Positions 33,798-43,933 of a DNA stretch of 64,000 nt are shown piece after piece (position 1 is the stretch's first letter; every line of letters begins with the position of its first letter). The position numbers and the translations under genes are program-made. The notes under the pieces were generated by a model. That model searched no databases. It had not been told where the DNA came from and saw nothing but the letters and a program-made list of their open reading frames with translations. The stretch lies in NCBI RefSeq assembly GCF_009208735.1, contig NZ_WFLJ01000011.1:124001-188000 (forward strand). The letters run 5' to 3'. This DNA comes from Janthinobacterium rivuli (lineage in GTDB: Bacteria; Pseudomonadota; Gammaproteobacteria; Burkholderiales; Burkholderiaceae_D).

Positions 33798-35149
33798 CCC
33801 TGATTACCACCTTGCTGGCGTTTATCGTCGCGCTGGGCTCGCTGATCACCCTGCACGAGCTGGGTCACTATCTGGTGGCGCGCTGGTGCGGCGTGAAAGT
33901 GCTGCGTTTCTCGATCGGCATGGGAAAAGTGGTGTATTCGCGCAAGTTCGGCAAGGACCAGACGGAATGGGCGATTTCCGCGTTGCCGCTGGGCGGCTAT
34001 GTGAGCATGCTCGACAGCCGCGCGCAAGACCTCAGCGATTTGCCGGAAAGCGAATTGCGCCGCGAATTCACGCGCCAGAGCGTGTGGCGCCGCATCGCCA
34101 TCGTGGCCGCCGGTCCGCTGGCCAATTTCCTCGTCGCCATCGTGCTGTACGCGGGCCTGTTCATGCACGGCATCGAAGAGCCGTCGAGCAAGCTCGGACC
34201 CGTGGCCGAGCAGACGGCCGCCTATGCGGCCGGCTTGCGCAGCGGCGATACCGTTGAGACGGTGAATGGCAAGGCCGTGGCCAGCTGGTCCGAGCTGCGC
34301 TGGGAACTGATCCAGGCCACCCTCGACAAGCAGTCGGCCCGCATCGAAGTGCGCCGGCCCGACCGCGGTCAGCAGGAAGCGACCTTGCCGACGGCCAGCC
34401 TGACGGAAGCGGACCTGGAAGGCGATGTGCTGGGCAAGCTGGGCCTGACCCTGGCCCGTTCCGCGCCCACCTTGATGGAAATCATGCCCGATGGCGCCGC
34501 CGCGCGCGCCGGCCTGCAAAAGGGCGATGAAATCCTCGCCATCGACGAACAGCCCGTGCACGACGTGGCGGCCGTCATCGCCACCCTGAGCCAGGCGCCG
34601 GGCCGGACCTTGCAATTGCAGCTGTTGCGCCAGGGCCAGGACCTGACCCTGTCCATCACGCCGGACGCCGTGCCGGGCGTAGAGGGAGCTGTAACAGTTG
34701 GTAAGATACAGGCAAAGCTGGGGCAGGTGCCGGATATGATCACCGTGGCCTCCGGACCGTTCTCTGCCGTGGGCAAGGCGTCCGCCAAGGTCTGGGATAC
34801 CAGCGTCATGAGCCTGAAAATGCTGGGCAAGATGATCACCGGACAGGTTTCGCTGAAGAATGTGACGGGACCCATTACCATTGCCGATTACGCGGGCCAG
34901 ACGGCGCGCATCGGCCTGGTAAGCTACCTGAGCTTCATTGCCTTCATCAGTATCAGTCTGGGCGTGATGAATTTGCTACCCATTCCTGTTCTGGATGGCG
35001 GGCATTTGCTGTATTATTCGCTGGAAGTTTTGACCGGACGCCCCTTGCCGGAGCGCGTAGGCGAGATCGCCCAGCGCCTGGGGATCGGTTTGTTGCTGAC
35101 CTTGATGGTGCTTGCCGTCTTTAATGACGTGTTGCGATTGCTGAATTAG
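33794..35149 (+). CDS. rseP: RIP metalloprotease RseP (site-2 protease)
   Basis: A 451-residue inner-membrane zinc protease. HELGH (21-25) and the second metal site [10 protein letters not shown] (about 396-405) are intact. Two PDZ regions lie between them (about 130-210 and 220-300), as in E. coli RseP, which cuts the anti-sigma factor RseA and cleans up signal peptides. It overlaps dxr and is followed by bamA after 83 bases. Confidence 0.97.
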   Translation: MTLITTLLAFIVALGSLITLHELGHYLVARWCGVKVLRFSIGMGKVVYSRKFGKDQTEWAISALPLGGYVSMLDSRAQDLSDLPESELRREFTRQSVWRRIAIVAAGPLANFLVAIVLYAGLFMHGIEEPSSKLGPVAEQTAAYAAGLRSGDTVETVNGKAVASWSELRWELIQATLDKQSARIEVRRPDRGQQEATLPTASLTEADLEGDVLGKLGLTLARSAPTLMEIMPDGAAARAGLQKGDEILAIDEQPVHDVAAVIATLSQAPGRTLQLQLLRQGQDLTLSITPDAVPGVEGAVTVGKIQAKLGQVPDMITVASGPFSAVGKASAKVWDTSVMSLKMLGKMITGQVSLKNVTGPITIADYAGQTARIGLVSYLSFIAFISISLGVMNLLPIPVLDGGHLLYYSLEVLTGRPLPERVGEIAQRLGIGLLLTLMVLAVFNDVLRLLN

Positions 35150-35232
35150 GGCGGTGGTTGATGCCATTGCGTGAGTCGCACAAGCAATCTTTTGTGTATG
35201 TTGTCCATTGATTTACCCATTGAATAACCCCA

Positions 35233-37569
35233 ATGAAATTACATTCTGCTCGTTTTGCCTTGCCTTCCTTTCGCCGCAGCCTGATCGGCGCCGCCGTCAT
35301 GGCCATCTGTTCCGGCCACGCGCTGGCCGTCCAGCCATTTACTGTCAAGGACATCCGGGTCGAAGGGATCCAGCGTACCGAAGCGGGCACCGTCTTCGCC
35401 TACCTGCCGGTGCGCGTCGGCGAGACGTTCTCCGACGAGAAGAGCGTTGCCGCCATCAAGGCCCTGTATGCGACGGGCATGTTCAAGGATGTGCGCCTGG
35501 AAGCCGATGGCGACGTGCTGGTGGTGCTGGTCGAGGAACGTCCGGCCATCGCGACCGTGGAATTTACCGGTACCAAGGAATTTGAAAAGGACGTGCTGGT
35601 CAAGGCCTTGAAGGAAATCGGCGTGGGTGAAGCCAAGATTTTCGACAAGGCGTCCGTCGACCGCGCGGAACAGGAACTCAAGCGCCAGTACCTGTCGCAT
35701 GGCCTGTACGGCGTGAAGATCACCACCACCGTCACGCCGATCGAGCGCAACCGCGTCAACGTGGTGTTCGCCGTCGACGAGGGCGACGTGGCCCGCATCA
35801 AGCAGATCAACATCGTCGGCAACAAGGCTTTCACCGACAAGGAACTGCGCGAACAGCTGGCCCTGAACACGGGCGGCTGGTTCAGCTGGTACACCAAGGC
35901 CGACCAGTATTCGAAGACCAAGCTGACGGGCGACATCGAGGCGCTCAAGTCCTACTACCTGGACCGCGGCTATATCGAGATGCAGGTCGACTCGACGCAA
36001 GTGTCGATCACGCCCGATAAAAAAGACATCTACCTGACGATCAATATCACCGAAGGCGAGAAGTACAAGATCGCCGGCACCAAGTTCGAAGGCGAGATGT
36101 TTGGCCGCGAAGAGGAGCTGAAAGCCCTGAACCTGATGCGCGAAGGCGAGATCTATTCGGGCGCCCGCCTGACGGCGACGAACAAGCGCATCCAGGACCG
36201 CCTGGCCACGTTCGGCTATGCCTTTGCCAACGTCAACGCCAATCCCGAGATCAACCGCGAAAAGCATGAAGTCGGTTTCACCTTCTTCATCGATCCGGGC
36301 AAGCGCGTGTACGTGCGCCACATGAATATCGCCGGCAACACCACCACGCGCGATGAAGTCATCCGCCGCGAATTCCGCCAGTTCGAATCGTCTTGGTACG
36401 ACAGCAACAAGATCAAGCTGTCGCGCGACCGCGTCGACCGCCTCGGCTACTTCAAGGACGTGACCATCGACACGCCGGAAGCGCAGGGCACGACCGACCA
36501 GGTCGACGTCAATGTGACGGTGGTGGAAAAACCGACGGGTAACTTCCTGATCGGCGGCGCCTTCTCGCAATCGGAGAAGTTCACCTTGTCGGCGTCGATT
36601 TCGCAGGCCAACTTTGCCGGTAGCGGCAACACGGTCGGCATCGAGCTCAATACCAGCCATTACAGCCGCACGATCGCGTTTTCGCAAACCAATCCGTACT
36701 ACACGGACGACGGTATCTCGCGCAGCTTTGAAGTCTACCTGCGCACGACGGAACCGCCGGCACTGAACATCGGCAGCTACAAGATCAAGCAGACCGGTGG
36801 CCGCGTCAGTTTCGGCGTGCCGTTCTCGGAAGTCGACACCGTCTTCTTCGGTATCGGCGCCGAGCGTTCGCGCATCGAGACCGACATCACCAGCCCGATC
36901 CGCTTCAAGCAGTACGTGATCGACAACGGCGGCCCGTCGGACGGCATCGGTTCGGCCACCACCAATTCCATCCCGCTGACGGCTGCATGGCAGCGCGACA
37001 GCCGCGACAGCGCCCTGACGCCATCGATCGGCCGCTACCAGCGCGTCAACCTGGAGGCTGACCTGATCGGCGACCAGAAATACTTCCGTGCCATCTATGA
37101 GCACCAGTATTTCCGTCCGCTGTTCAGCAAGGTCACCCTGGCGCTGAAGGGCGAGATCGATTACGGCCATGGCATCGGCAAGCACGTGTATCCGGTCTTC
37201 AAGAACTTCTACGGCGGCGGCATCGGTTCGGTGCGCGGCTACCTGAGTTCCTCGCTGGGCGCCGTCGAACCGAGCACCAACGATGCCCTGGGCGGTGCCT
37301 CGCGCCTGATCGGTAACGCGGAACTGCAGATGCCATTCCCCGGTTCGGGCAATGACCGCAGCTTGCGCTGGTTCGGTTTCCTTGACGGCGGCCAGGTCTA
37401 CCAGGAAGGCGAAAAAATGCGGATCTCGCAATTGCGCTATTCTGCTGGCTTGGGCATCAGCTGGATTTCACCGGTGGGCCCGCTCAAGCTGAGCTATGCC
37501 AAGCCGTTGAACGCCAAGCCGACGGACCGCCTGGAGCGCTTCCAGTTCCAGATGGGCACCGGTTTCTGA
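35233..37569 (+). CDS. bamA: outer membrane protein assembly factor BamA
   Basis: A 778-residue outer-membrane insertase. A signal peptide (about 1-33, ending GHALA) precedes five POTRA domains (about 34-430) and a C-terminal Omp85 beta-barrel. The conserved barrel loop motif VRGY is present (GGGIGSVRGYLSSSLG) and the last residue is Phe, the usual Bam signal. Together with skp and the lpx genes it forms an envelope-biogenesis cluster. Confidence 0.98.
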   Translation: MKLHSARFALPSFRRSLIGAAVMAICSGHALAVQPFTVKDIRVEGIQRTEAGTVFAYLPVRVGETFSDEKSVAAIKALYATGMFKDVRLEADGDVLVVLVEERPAIATVEFTGTKEFEKDVLVKALKEIGVGEAKIFDKASVDRAEQELKRQYLSHGLYGVKITTTVTPIERNRVNVVFAVDEGDVARIKQINIVGNKAFTDKELREQLALNTGGWFSWYTKADQYSKTKLTGDIEALKSYYLDRGYIEMQVDSTQVSITPDKKDIYLTINITEGEKYKIAGTKFEGEMFGREEELKALNLMREGEIYSGARLTATNKRIQDRLATFGYAFANVNANPEINREKHEVGFTFFIDPGKRVYVRHMNIAGNTTTRDEVIRREFRQFESSWYDSNKIKLSRDRVDRLGYFKDVTIDTPEAQGTTDQVDVNVTVVEKPTGNFLIGGAFSQSEKFTLSASISQANFAGSGNTVGIELNTSHYSRTIAFSQTNPYYTDDGISRSFEVYLRTTEPPALNIGSYKIKQTGGRVSFGVPFSEVDTVFFGIGAERSRIETDITSPIRFKQYVIDNGGPSDGIGSATTNSIPLTAAWQRDSRDSALTPSIGRYQRVNLEADLIGDQKYFRAIYEHQYFRPLFSKVTLALKGEIDYGHGIGKHVYPVFKNFYGGGIGSVRGYLSSSLGAVEPSTNDALGGASRLIGNAELQMPFPGSGNDRSLRWFGFLDGGQVYQEGEKMRISQLRYSAGLGISWISPVGPLKLSYAKPLNAKPTDRLERFQFQMGTGF

Positions 37570-37620
37570 CCGGCCATCTGAACCGGGGCGACAGCTTTTA
37601 CTTTTTGACCATGGAGTATC

Positions 37621-38139
37621 ATGAACACCGCATCCGCTACCCTGCCCAAGACCCTTGCCGTGATCGCATTGTGCTGGAGTTCGCTGTTGCCGGTGCAGGC
37701 GCAGGCTCAGGAGTCGAAGATCGCCTGGATCAGCAGCGAACGTATTTATAACGAATCGAGGCTGGCCAAGCTGGCCAGCGCCAAGCTGGCCGAAGAGTTC
37801 CGCTCGCGCGAAAAAGCCGTGCAGGAACTGGCGGCCCGTTTCAAGGTCGCCAACGAAGCCCTGGAAAAGGATATGCCGACCCTGAGCGAGGCGGAGCGCG
37901 CCAAGCGCCAGCGCGAATTTTTCGAGCTGGACAAGGAACTGCAGCGCCGCCAGCGCGAGTTCCGCGAAGATCTGAGCCAGCGCACGAACGAAGAGCGCAG
38001 CGCCATCGCGGAAAAAGCCAACACCATCATCCAGCAGATGGCGCATATCGAAGGCTATGACATCGTGCTGCAGGAAGCCCTGTGGGCCAGCCCGCGCATC
38101 GACATTACCGACAAGGTCTTGAAGGCGCTGGACAAGTAA
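37621..38139 (+). CDS. skp: periplasmic chaperone Skp/OmpH
   Basis: A 172-residue exported chaperone that holds unfolded outer-membrane proteins for BamA. Residues 1-30 are a signal peptide (cleavage near VQAQA-QE). KIAWISSERIYNESRLAKLA is the body strand and helix; long charged helices (about 65-130) form the tentacles. It lies 51 bases after bamA; GGAG precedes the ATG. Confidence 0.95.
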   Translation: MNTASATLPKTLAVIALCWSSLLPVQAQAQESKIAWISSERIYNESRLAKLASAKLAEEFRSREKAVQELAARFKVANEALEKDMPTLSEAERAKRQREFFELDKELQRRQREFREDLSQRTNEERSAIAEKANTIIQQMAHIEGYDIVLQEALWASPRIDITDKVLKALDK

Positions 38140-38154
38140 TTGAAACGGTTTTAA

Positions 38155-38189
38155 GCCTGCCAGTGCACGCGCTGCGTGCACTGGCAGGC
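38155..38189 (+). repeat. perfect 16-bp inverted repeat between skp and lpxD
   Basis: GCCTGCCAGTGCACGC and GCGTGCACTGGCAGGC pair perfectly around the 3-base loop GCT. No T run follows, and lpxD starts 20 bases later, so it is more likely an RNA-stabilising or partial attenuation structure than a full terminator. Confidence 0.75.
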
Positions 38190-38209
38190 GTACTTATAAA
38201 GGTAATCAG

Positions 38210-39265
38210 ATGGGCACTCGACTAGGAGAATTGGTCGAACGCTTCGGCGGACAATTGGCGGGCGATCCCAACCTGGAAGTCACAGGCATCGCACCGTTGG
38301 CCGACGCCGGCGCTTCGCACATCAGCTTTCTCAGCAATAGCAAGTTCCGCGCGCAGGCGGCCCAGAGCGGCGCCGCCGCGCTGATCCTCACGCCGGCCGA
38401 CGATGCGTTGATCGGCGACGAATACGCCGGCGCGCGCATTGTCACCCCGAATCCCTATGTGTATTTCGCGCGCGCGGCGCAGTATTTCGCCGCCCTGCAC
38501 GAAATCAAGGCGCCGGTCGGCATCCACCCGGGCGCCTTTGTCGACGCCAGCGCCCAGGTGGACGCCAGCGCCTCCGTCGGCGCGCATGCGGTGATCGAAG
38601 CGGGCGCCGTGATTGGCCCAGGCTGCGTGATCGGTGCCGGCTGCGTGGTGGGACGCGACGCCGTCATTGGCGCAGGTACCCAGCTGTTCGCCAACGTGAC
38701 GTTCCACGCGCGCTGCGTGATCGGCCAGCGCGGCATCATCCATTCGGGCGCCGTGATCGGCACAGACGGATTCGGCTTCGCCAACGAAGGCGGCGTGTAC
38801 ATCAAGATTCCCCAGACGGGCAGGGTGGTGATCGGTGACGATGTCGATATTGGCGCCAACACCACCATCGACCGCGGCGCACTGGCCGACACCATCATCG
38901 AAGATGGCGTCAAGCTCGATAACCAGATCCAGATCGGCCATAACTGCCACATCGGCGCGCACACGGCCATGGCCGGCTGCGTCGGCGTGGCCGGCAGCGC
39001 CGTCATTGGCAAGTACTGCACCTTCGGCGGCGCCGCCATGGTGCTCGGTCACCTGACCATCGCCGACCGCGTCCACGTGGGTTCGGGCAGCATGGTCTCG
39101 CGTTCGATTCTCGAAGCGGGCCAGTACACGGGGTTTTATCCGCTGGCCAAGAACGCCGACTGGGAAAAGAGCGCCGCCATCGTGCGCAACCTGTCAAGCA
39201 TGCGCGAGAAGATCCGCGCGCTTGAAAAAACGATTAAGACACTGACCACGCAAGACGAAAAATGA
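38210..39265 (+). CDS. lpxD: UDP-3-O-(3-hydroxyacyl)glucosamine N-acyltransferase
   Basis: A 351-residue acyltransferase of the Raetz lipid A pathway. A uridine-binding N-terminal domain (about 1-100, with [13 protein letters not shown]) is followed by left-handed beta-helix hexapeptide repeats. The catalytic His is expected near 243 in [15 protein letters not shown]. The C-terminal helix [13 protein letters not shown] ends at a TGA that overlaps the first fabZ by four bases. Its last 149 bases are copied again at 39857-40005. Confidence 0.98.
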   Translation: MGTRLGELVERFGGQLAGDPNLEVTGIAPLADAGASHISFLSNSKFRAQAAQSGAAALILTPADDALIGDEYAGARIVTPNPYVYFARAAQYFAALHEIKAPVGIHPGAFVDASAQVDASASVGAHAVIEAGAVIGPGCVIGAGCVVGRDAVIGAGTQLFANVTFHARCVIGQRGIIHSGAVIGTDGFGFANEGGVYIKIPQTGRVVIGDDVDIGANTTIDRGALADTIIEDGVKLDNQIQIGHNCHIGAHTAMAGCVGVAGSAVIGKYCTFGGAAMVLGHLTIADRVHVGSGSMVSRSILEAGQYTGFYPLAKNADWEKSAAIVRNLSSMREKIRALEKTIKTLTTQDEK

Positions 39266-39741
39266 CTACTGCGAATAAGACCCTCGACATCCTGGCCATC
39301 AAATCGCTGCTGCCGCACCGCTATCCGCTGCTGCTGGTTGACCGCGTGCTGGACTGGGAAGCGAACAAGACCATCACCGCCATCAAGAACGTGACGGTCA
39401 ACGAAGAGTTCTTCCAGGGCCATTTCCCGCACAAGCCGGTGATGCCCGGCGTGCTGATGATCGAAGCGCTGGCGCAGACGGCGGCCCTGCTGTCGTTCCT
39501 GACGATGGGTGTGAACCCGGATGAAAATTCGGTGGTGTACCTTGTCGGCATCGACAATACGCGCTTCAAGCGTCCCGTCGAACCGGGTGACCAATTGAAG
39601 ATGGACGTGGAAATCCTGCGCGTGTCGCGCGGCCTCTGGAAATACAAGGCAGTCGGCTCGGTCGACGGCACGGTGGCGCTGGAAACGGAAATCATGTGTA
39701 CCATCCGCAGCGCGCAGGATGCGAGCCAGCCAGCGGGGTAG
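39262..39741 (+). CDS. fabZ: 3-hydroxyacyl-ACP dehydratase FabZ, copy 1
   Basis: A 159-residue hot-dog-fold dehydratase of fatty acid synthesis. The active-site segment [19 protein letters not shown] carries His54 and Glu68. It overlaps lpxD by ATGA, the ancestral arrangement. It is followed by a decayed lpxA start, so this copy has lost its link to the real lpxA. It differs from copy 2 by about 15 substitutions spread over the body (for example N35D, T81S, L94F, and TVALETE against KLAVEAE) and by a shorter tail. Both copies look functional. Confidence 0.95.
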   Translation: MTTANKTLDILAIKSLLPHRYPLLLVDRVLDWEANKTITAIKNVTVNEEFFQGHFPHKPVMPGVLMIEALAQTAALLSFLTMGVNPDENSVVYLVGIDNTRFKRPVEPGDQLKMDVEILRVSRGLWKYKAVGSVDGTVALETEIMCTIRSAQDASQPAG

Positions 39742-39745
39742 TAAT

Positions 39746-39854
39746 ATGGCGGTCATCCACTCTACGCCAGTGATTGATCCGAAAGCTGAGCTCGGCAGCT
39801 TGGCCTAGGTGGGGCCGTACACCAATATCGGTTCGCACGTGCGTAGCGCGCGCA
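39746..39854 (+). pseudogene. lpxA: truncated, decayed lpxA 5' end
   Basis: The first 20 codons read MAVIHSTPVIDPKAELGSLA and match the start of the real LpxA (MAAIHSTAVIDPKAELDSSV), then a TAG appears at 39806-39808. In the same frame the match goes on (VGPYTNIGSHVR) until about 39854, where lpxD sequence takes over. Only some 36 of 263 codons remain, so it cannot make an acyltransferase. Confidence 0.9.
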
Positions 39855-39856
39855 AC

Positions 39857-40005
39857 CGGCCCAATACACGGGTTTTTATCCGCTGGCCAAGAACGCCGAC
39901 TGGGAAAAGAGCGCCGCCATCGTGCGCAACCTGTCAAGCATGAGCGAGAAGATCCGCGCACTTGAAAAAACAATTAAAACACTGACCACGCAAGACGAAA
40001 AATGA
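39857..40005 (+). pseudogene. lpxD: duplicated lpxD 3' fragment
   Basis: The fragment repeats the last 49 or so codons of lpxD ([20 protein letters not shown] in the original) with few changes and keeps the original TGA that overlaps the next fabZ start by ATGA. A one-base shift in the G/T run near 39872 is compensated. No start codon with a ribosome site precedes it. It may help translation of copy 2 only if ribosomes enter the frame. Confidence 0.9.
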
Positions 40006-40496
40006 CTATTGAAAAAAAGACCCTCGACATCCTCGCCATCAAATCGCTGCTGCCGCACCGCTACCCGCTGTTGCTGGTTGACCGCGTGCTGGACTGGGAA
40101 GCGGACAAGACCATCACCGCCATCAAGAACGTGACGGTCAATGAAGAGTTCTTCCAGGGCCATTTCCCGCACAAGCCGGTCATGCCCGGCGTGCTGATGA
40201 TCGAAGCGCTGGCGCAGACGGCGGCCTTGCTGTCGTTCCTGTCGATGGGCGTGAAACCGGACGAAAATTCGGTGGTGTACTTTGTCGGCATCGACAATGC
40301 GCGCTTCAAGCGTCCCGTCGAACCGGGCGACCAGCTGAAGATGGACGTGGAAATCCTGCGCGTCTCGCGCGGCATCTGGAAATACAAGGCCGTCGGTACG
40401 GTCGATGGCAAGCTGGCGGTGGAAGCGGAACTGATGTGCACGATCCGCAGCGCGCAGGATGCGAGCCAGTCTGCGAGCCAGCCAGCGGTGCAGTGA
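40002..40496 (+). CDS. fabZ: 3-hydroxyacyl-ACP dehydratase FabZ, copy 2
   Basis: A 164-residue paralogue, about 90 percent identical to copy 1. The active-site His and Glu are at the same positions (54 and 68). The tail is longer, with a small in-frame repeat ([11 protein letters not shown]). Its stop is one base before the ATG of the intact lpxA, so this copy keeps the normal fabZ-lpxA link. The N-terminus differs most (MTIEKK against MTTANK). Confidence 0.95.
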   Translation: MTIEKKTLDILAIKSLLPHRYPLLLVDRVLDWEADKTITAIKNVTVNEEFFQGHFPHKPVMPGVLMIEALAQTAALLSFLSMGVKPDENSVVYFVGIDNARFKRPVEPGDQLKMDVEILRVSRGIWKYKAVGTVDGKLAVEAELMCTIRSAQDASQSASQPAVQ

Positions 40497-40497
40497 T

Positions 40498-41289
40498 ATG
40501 GCGGCCATCCACTCAACGGCAGTGATTGACCCGAAGGCCGAGCTCGACAGTTCGGTCGAGGTGGGTCCGTACACCATCATCGGTCCGCACGTGCGCATCG
40601 GCGCCGGCACCAAGGTTGGCCCGCACGTGGTCATCGACGGCCACACGACGATCGGCAGCGACAATCACCTGTTCCAGTTTTCTTCCATCGGTGCGCAGCC
40701 GCAGGACAAGAAATGGGCGGGCGAGGCGACGCGCCTGGACATCGGCGACCGCAACACCATCCGCGAATTCTGCACCTTCAACACGGGAACCGTGCAAGGT
40801 GGCGGCGTGACGCGCCTGGGCAATGACAACTGGATTTCGGCGTATGTGCACCTGGCGCACGACTGCCTGGTGGGCAACAACACGATTTTCTCGAACAACG
40901 CGCAGCTGGCCGGCCACGTGGAGATCGGCGACTGGGTCATCATGAGCGGTTTCGCCAACGTGCACCAGTTCTGCAAGATCGGCGCGCACGCCTTTGTCGG
41001 CATGAGCACCAGCCTGACGCAGGACGTGCCGCCGTTTGTCCTGTTGAACGGCAATCCGGCGCAGGCGCATGGCGTCAATATCGAGGGCTTGAAACGCCGC
41101 GGCTTTACGCGCGAGCAGATCAACGGCATCCGCGCCGCGTATAAGCTCATCTACCGCTCGGGACTGACCCTGGAAGAATCCAAGGCGGCCCTGTTCGAAG
41201 AAGAGCAGGCCTCGTCGCCCGAGGTGGCGCAACACATTCGCGCCATGCGCGAATTTTTGGGCGTGGCGTCGCGTGGCATCGTCCGCTGA
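40498..41289 (+). CDS. lpxA: UDP-N-acetylglucosamine O-acyltransferase
   Basis: A 263-residue enzyme of the first lipid A step. Hexapeptide repeats form the beta-helix; the catalytic base is His121 in HLAHDCLVGNN (His125 in E. coli). The C-terminal helices begin near GLKRRGFTREQINGI. The ATG at 40498 matches the family start. Its 3' end overlaps lpxB by 17 bases. Confidence 0.98.
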   Translation: MAAIHSTAVIDPKAELDSSVEVGPYTIIGPHVRIGAGTKVGPHVVIDGHTTIGSDNHLFQFSSIGAQPQDKKWAGEATRLDIGDRNTIREFCTFNTGTVQGGGVTRLGNDNWISAYVHLAHDCLVGNNTIFSNNAQLAGHVEIGDWVIMSGFANVHQFCKIGAHAFVGMSTSLTQDVPPFVLLNGNPAQAHGVNIEGLKRRGFTREQINGIRAAYKLIYRSGLTLEESKAALFEEEQASSPEVAQHIRAMREFLGVASRGIVR

Positions 41290-42457
41290 CCACGCCAGCG
41301 GCCTGCCGGTCGCCAACGTCGCCATCGTCGCCGGCGAGGTGTCGGGCGACCTGCTGGCCAGCCGGCTGCTGTCCGGCCTCGTGCCGCAGCTGCCCGGCAC
41401 GCGCTTCCACGGCATCGGCGGCGAGCACATGGCCAAACAGGGTTTTGTGTCCGACTGGCCGCTCGACAAGCTGACCGTGCGCGGCCTGTTCGAGATCATT
41501 CCCCGCTACCGCGAGATCAAGGGCATCCAGAACGCGCTGCGCGACCAGCTGTTGGCCGAACGTCCCGCCGTCTTCATCGGCGCCGACTATCCCGGCTTCA
41601 ACCTGGGGCTGGAACAGCAGCTCAAGGAAGGCGGCATCCCCACCGTGCACTACATCGGGCCGCAGATCTGGGCCTGGCGCGGTGGACGCATCAAGAAAAT
41701 CATCAAGGCTGTCTCGCACATGCTGGTGATCTTCCCGTTCGAGGAAGAAATCTACCGCAAGGCGGGCGTGCCCGTCACCTATGTCGGCCATCCACTGGCC
41801 GAAATGATCCCCCTGCAGCCCGACGAGGCGGCCGCGCGCCGCACCCTGGGCTTGCCGCAAGACGCGAATGTCGTGACCCTGATGCCGGGCAGCCGCATGG
41901 GCGAACTCAAATACAATGCGGTAGCCTTTGTCGCTGCCTGCAAGCTGCTGCTGGCGCGCGACCGCTCCTTGCGTTTCGTCGCCCCCATGGCCGGCGAGAA
42001 GCAGCGCCAGTACTTCCTGCAACTGGTAGCAGAAGCTGGCCTGCAGGACGTCGAGATACTGCTCACCGATGGCGGCTCGCACACTGCCATCTGCGCCGCC
42101 GATGCGGTATTGGTGGCATCCGGCACGGCATCGCTGGAAGTGGCGCTGTACAAGAAGCCCATGGTCATCGCTTACAAGATGATGCGCGCCTCGTGGGAAA
42201 TCATGCGCCACATGGGCTATCAGCCTTGGATTGGGCTGCCAAACATCCTGGCGCGCGACTACCTGGTGCCCGAGCTGCTGCAAAACGCGGCCAGCCCGCA
42301 AGCGCTGGCCGAGGCCATGTGGCAGCAGTTGAGCGATATTCCCGGTCGTCTGCGCCTGGTGCAGCGCTTCACGGACATGCACCACAGCCTGCTGCGCGAC
42401 AGCGCGCGCGAAAGCGCCAACGCCGTCATGCAAGTCATCGCCGCGAACCGCAAGTAA
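41273..42457 (+). CDS. lpxB: lipid A disaccharide synthase
   Basis: A 394-residue GT-B glycosyltransferase joining lipid X and UDP-diacylglucosamine. Motifs: [49 protein letters not shown], and [23 protein letters not shown] at 41273 inside the lpxA end is the only start in range, so translation is probably coupled. rnhB follows after 44 bases. Confidence 0.97.
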   Translation: MASSADHASGLPVANVAIVAGEVSGDLLASRLLSGLVPQLPGTRFHGIGGEHMAKQGFVSDWPLDKLTVRGLFEIIPRYREIKGIQNALRDQLLAERPAVFIGADYPGFNLGLEQQLKEGGIPTVHYIGPQIWAWRGGRIKKIIKAVSHMLVIFPFEEEIYRKAGVPVTYVGHPLAEMIPLQPDEAAARRTLGLPQDANVVTLMPGSRMGELKYNAVAFVAACKLLLARDRSLRFVAPMAGEKQRQYFLQLVAEAGLQDVEILLTDGGSHTAICAADAVLVASGTASLEVALYKKPMVIAYKMMRASWEIMRHMGYQPWIGLPNILARDYLVPELLQNAASPQALAEAMWQQLSDIPGRLRLVQRFTDMHHSLLRDSARESANAVMQVIAANRK

Positions 42458-42501
42458 CTCCCGATCACCGCTTCAACCGCAGTACCAACCAAAGATTCAA
42501 C

Positions 42502-43140
42502 GTGAAAAATATCTATCCCGGCCTGTTTGACGACTTGCCATTCTCGCTCGATGAAATCGTCTGCGGCGTCGACGAGGCAGGCCGCGGTCCGCTGGCCGGC
42601 CCCGTGTTCGCCGCCGCCGTGATCCTCGACCCGAACCAGCCCATCGACGGCTTGCGCGATTCGAAAAAACTCACCGAAGCCAAGCGCGACCTGCTGGCGC
42701 CGCAGATCAAGGCCAAGGCCCTGGCCTGGGCCATCGCCGAAGCGTCGGAAGAGGAAATCGACCGCCTGAACATTCTGCAGGCGTCGATGCTGGCCATGCG
42801 CCGCGCCGTCGAGGCGTTGGCCACCGTGCCGACCCTGGCCCTGATCGACGGCAACCGCTGTCCCGTGATGCCGATACGCGGCATGGCCATCATCGGCGGC
42901 GACGACAAGGTCGATTCGATATCCGCCGCCTCGATCCTGGCCAAGACGGCGCGCGACGCGGCCCTGGTGCACCTGCATGCGGCCTATCCCGAATACTGCT
43001 TCGACCAGCACAAGGGCTATGGCACCAAATTGCACCTGGAGCGCCTGCACCTGCACGGCGCCTCGCCCGTGCACCGCCGCTCGTTCGCGCCAGTGCGCAA
43101 CGTGATCGCCCTGTTTGGCGGACAAGAGGTGGTGGCATGA
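42502..43140 (+). CDS. rnhB: ribonuclease HII
   Basis: A 212-residue nuclease that removes ribonucleotides and RNA from DNA hybrids. [20 protein letters not shown] carries the first acidic pair (Asp24, Glu25); [15 protein letters not shown] and the C-terminal [13 protein letters not shown] follow. A GTG at 42502 is chosen because the family start NIYPGLF follows it at once. The stop overlaps the next gene by ATGA. Confidence 0.95.
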   Translation: MKNIYPGLFDDLPFSLDEIVCGVDEAGRGPLAGPVFAAAVILDPNQPIDGLRDSKKLTEAKRDLLAPQIKAKALAWAIAEASEEEIDRLNILQASMLAMRRAVEALATVPTLALIDGNRCPVMPIRGMAIIGGDDKVDSISAASILAKTARDAALVHLHAAYPEYCFDQHKGYGTKLHLERLHLHGASPVHRRSFAPVRNVIALFGGQEVVA

Positions 43141-43922
43141 AGACGATCACCTCGCGCGATAACGCGCAATACAAGGATCTGCTGAAACTGGCGGGCAGTT
43201 CGCAGGCGCGCCGCAAGTCGGGCCGCACCCTGCTCGACGGCGTGCACCTGTGCGTGTCCTACCTGCAGCTGCGCGGCATGCCGGAGCAGTGCATCGTCAG
43301 CGAAAGCGCCTTGCGCAATCCGGAAGTGGCGGACATCGTCGGCCAGCTGGAAAGCCAGCGCGCGCACGTACTGGGCTTGCCCGACGCGCTGTACAACGCG
43401 GTCAGCCAGGTCGAGCACGGCGTGGGCGTGATGTTCCTCATCGAGACGCCGGAACGGGCCGTCACGCAGCCGCTGAGCGTGTCGGCCGTGCTGCTCGATA
43501 ACCTGCAAGACCCGGGCAACGTGGGCTCCATCCTGCGCAGCGCCGCGGCCGCCGGCATCACGCAGGTGTACTGCAGCGCCGGCACGGCATTCTGCTGGTC
43601 GCCGAAAGTGCTGCGCGCGGCGATGGGCGCGCACTTCGTGCTCGACATCTTTGAAAACGTCGACCTGGCGGCGCTGGTTGCCGACGCGAAGGTGGCGACG
43701 CTCGCCACCAGCGGCTACGCCACGCAGCAGCTGTACGATGTCGACCTGCGCCAACCGGTCGCCTGGCTGTTCGGCCATGAAGGGCAGGGCGTGGCCGACG
43801 ACTTGCTGTCGATGGCGACGCACCAGGTGGTCATTCCCCACCTGGGCCAGATCGAATCGCTGAACGTGGCCGCCTGCGCCGCCGTCTGCTTCTTCGAGCA
43901 GCTGCGCCAGGGCCAGGCCTGA
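43137..43922 (+). CDS. SpoU/TrmH family RNA 2'-O-methyltransferase
   Basis: A 261-residue SPOUT enzyme with an N-terminal substrate-binding domain ([20 protein letters not shown]). The knotted C-terminal domain has its three motifs: [31 protein letters not shown] and [18 protein letters not shown]. It uses S-adenosylmethionine. It is coupled to rnhB by a four-base overlap. The target is probably rRNA or tRNA; the position is unknown. Confidence 0.92.
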   Translation: MKTITSRDNAQYKDLLKLAGSSQARRKSGRTLLDGVHLCVSYLQLRGMPEQCIVSESALRNPEVADIVGQLESQRAHVLGLPDALYNAVSQVEHGVGVMFLIETPERAVTQPLSVSAVLLDNLQDPGNVGSILRSAAAAGITQVYCSAGTAFCWSPKVLRAAMGAHFVLDIFENVDLAALVADAKVATLATSGYATQQLYDVDLRQPVAWLFGHEGQGVADDLLSMATHQVVIPHLGQIESLNVAACAAVCFFEQLRQGQA

Positions 43923-43933
43923 ACAGGGTAGCC

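Larger units (their letters stand above)
39117..40600 (+). repeat. 740-bp tandem duplication covering lpxD end, fabZ and lpxA start
   Basis: Unit 1 runs from 39117 to about 39856 and unit 2 from 39857 to about 40600. Matching points are constant: lpxD stop 39265 and 40005, fabZ start 39262 and 40002 (offset 740). The lpxA start is offset by 752 because unit 2 has a 12-base in-frame repeat (GCGAGCCAGTCT) at the fabZ end. The junction at about 39855 joins an early lpxA segment to a late lpxD segment, as unequal crossing-over would. Confidence 0.93.

Noticed and set aside
39857-40005. the lpxD fragment as a small separate gene
   Set aside because: It has no start with a ribosome site and is clearly the copied tail of lpxD.
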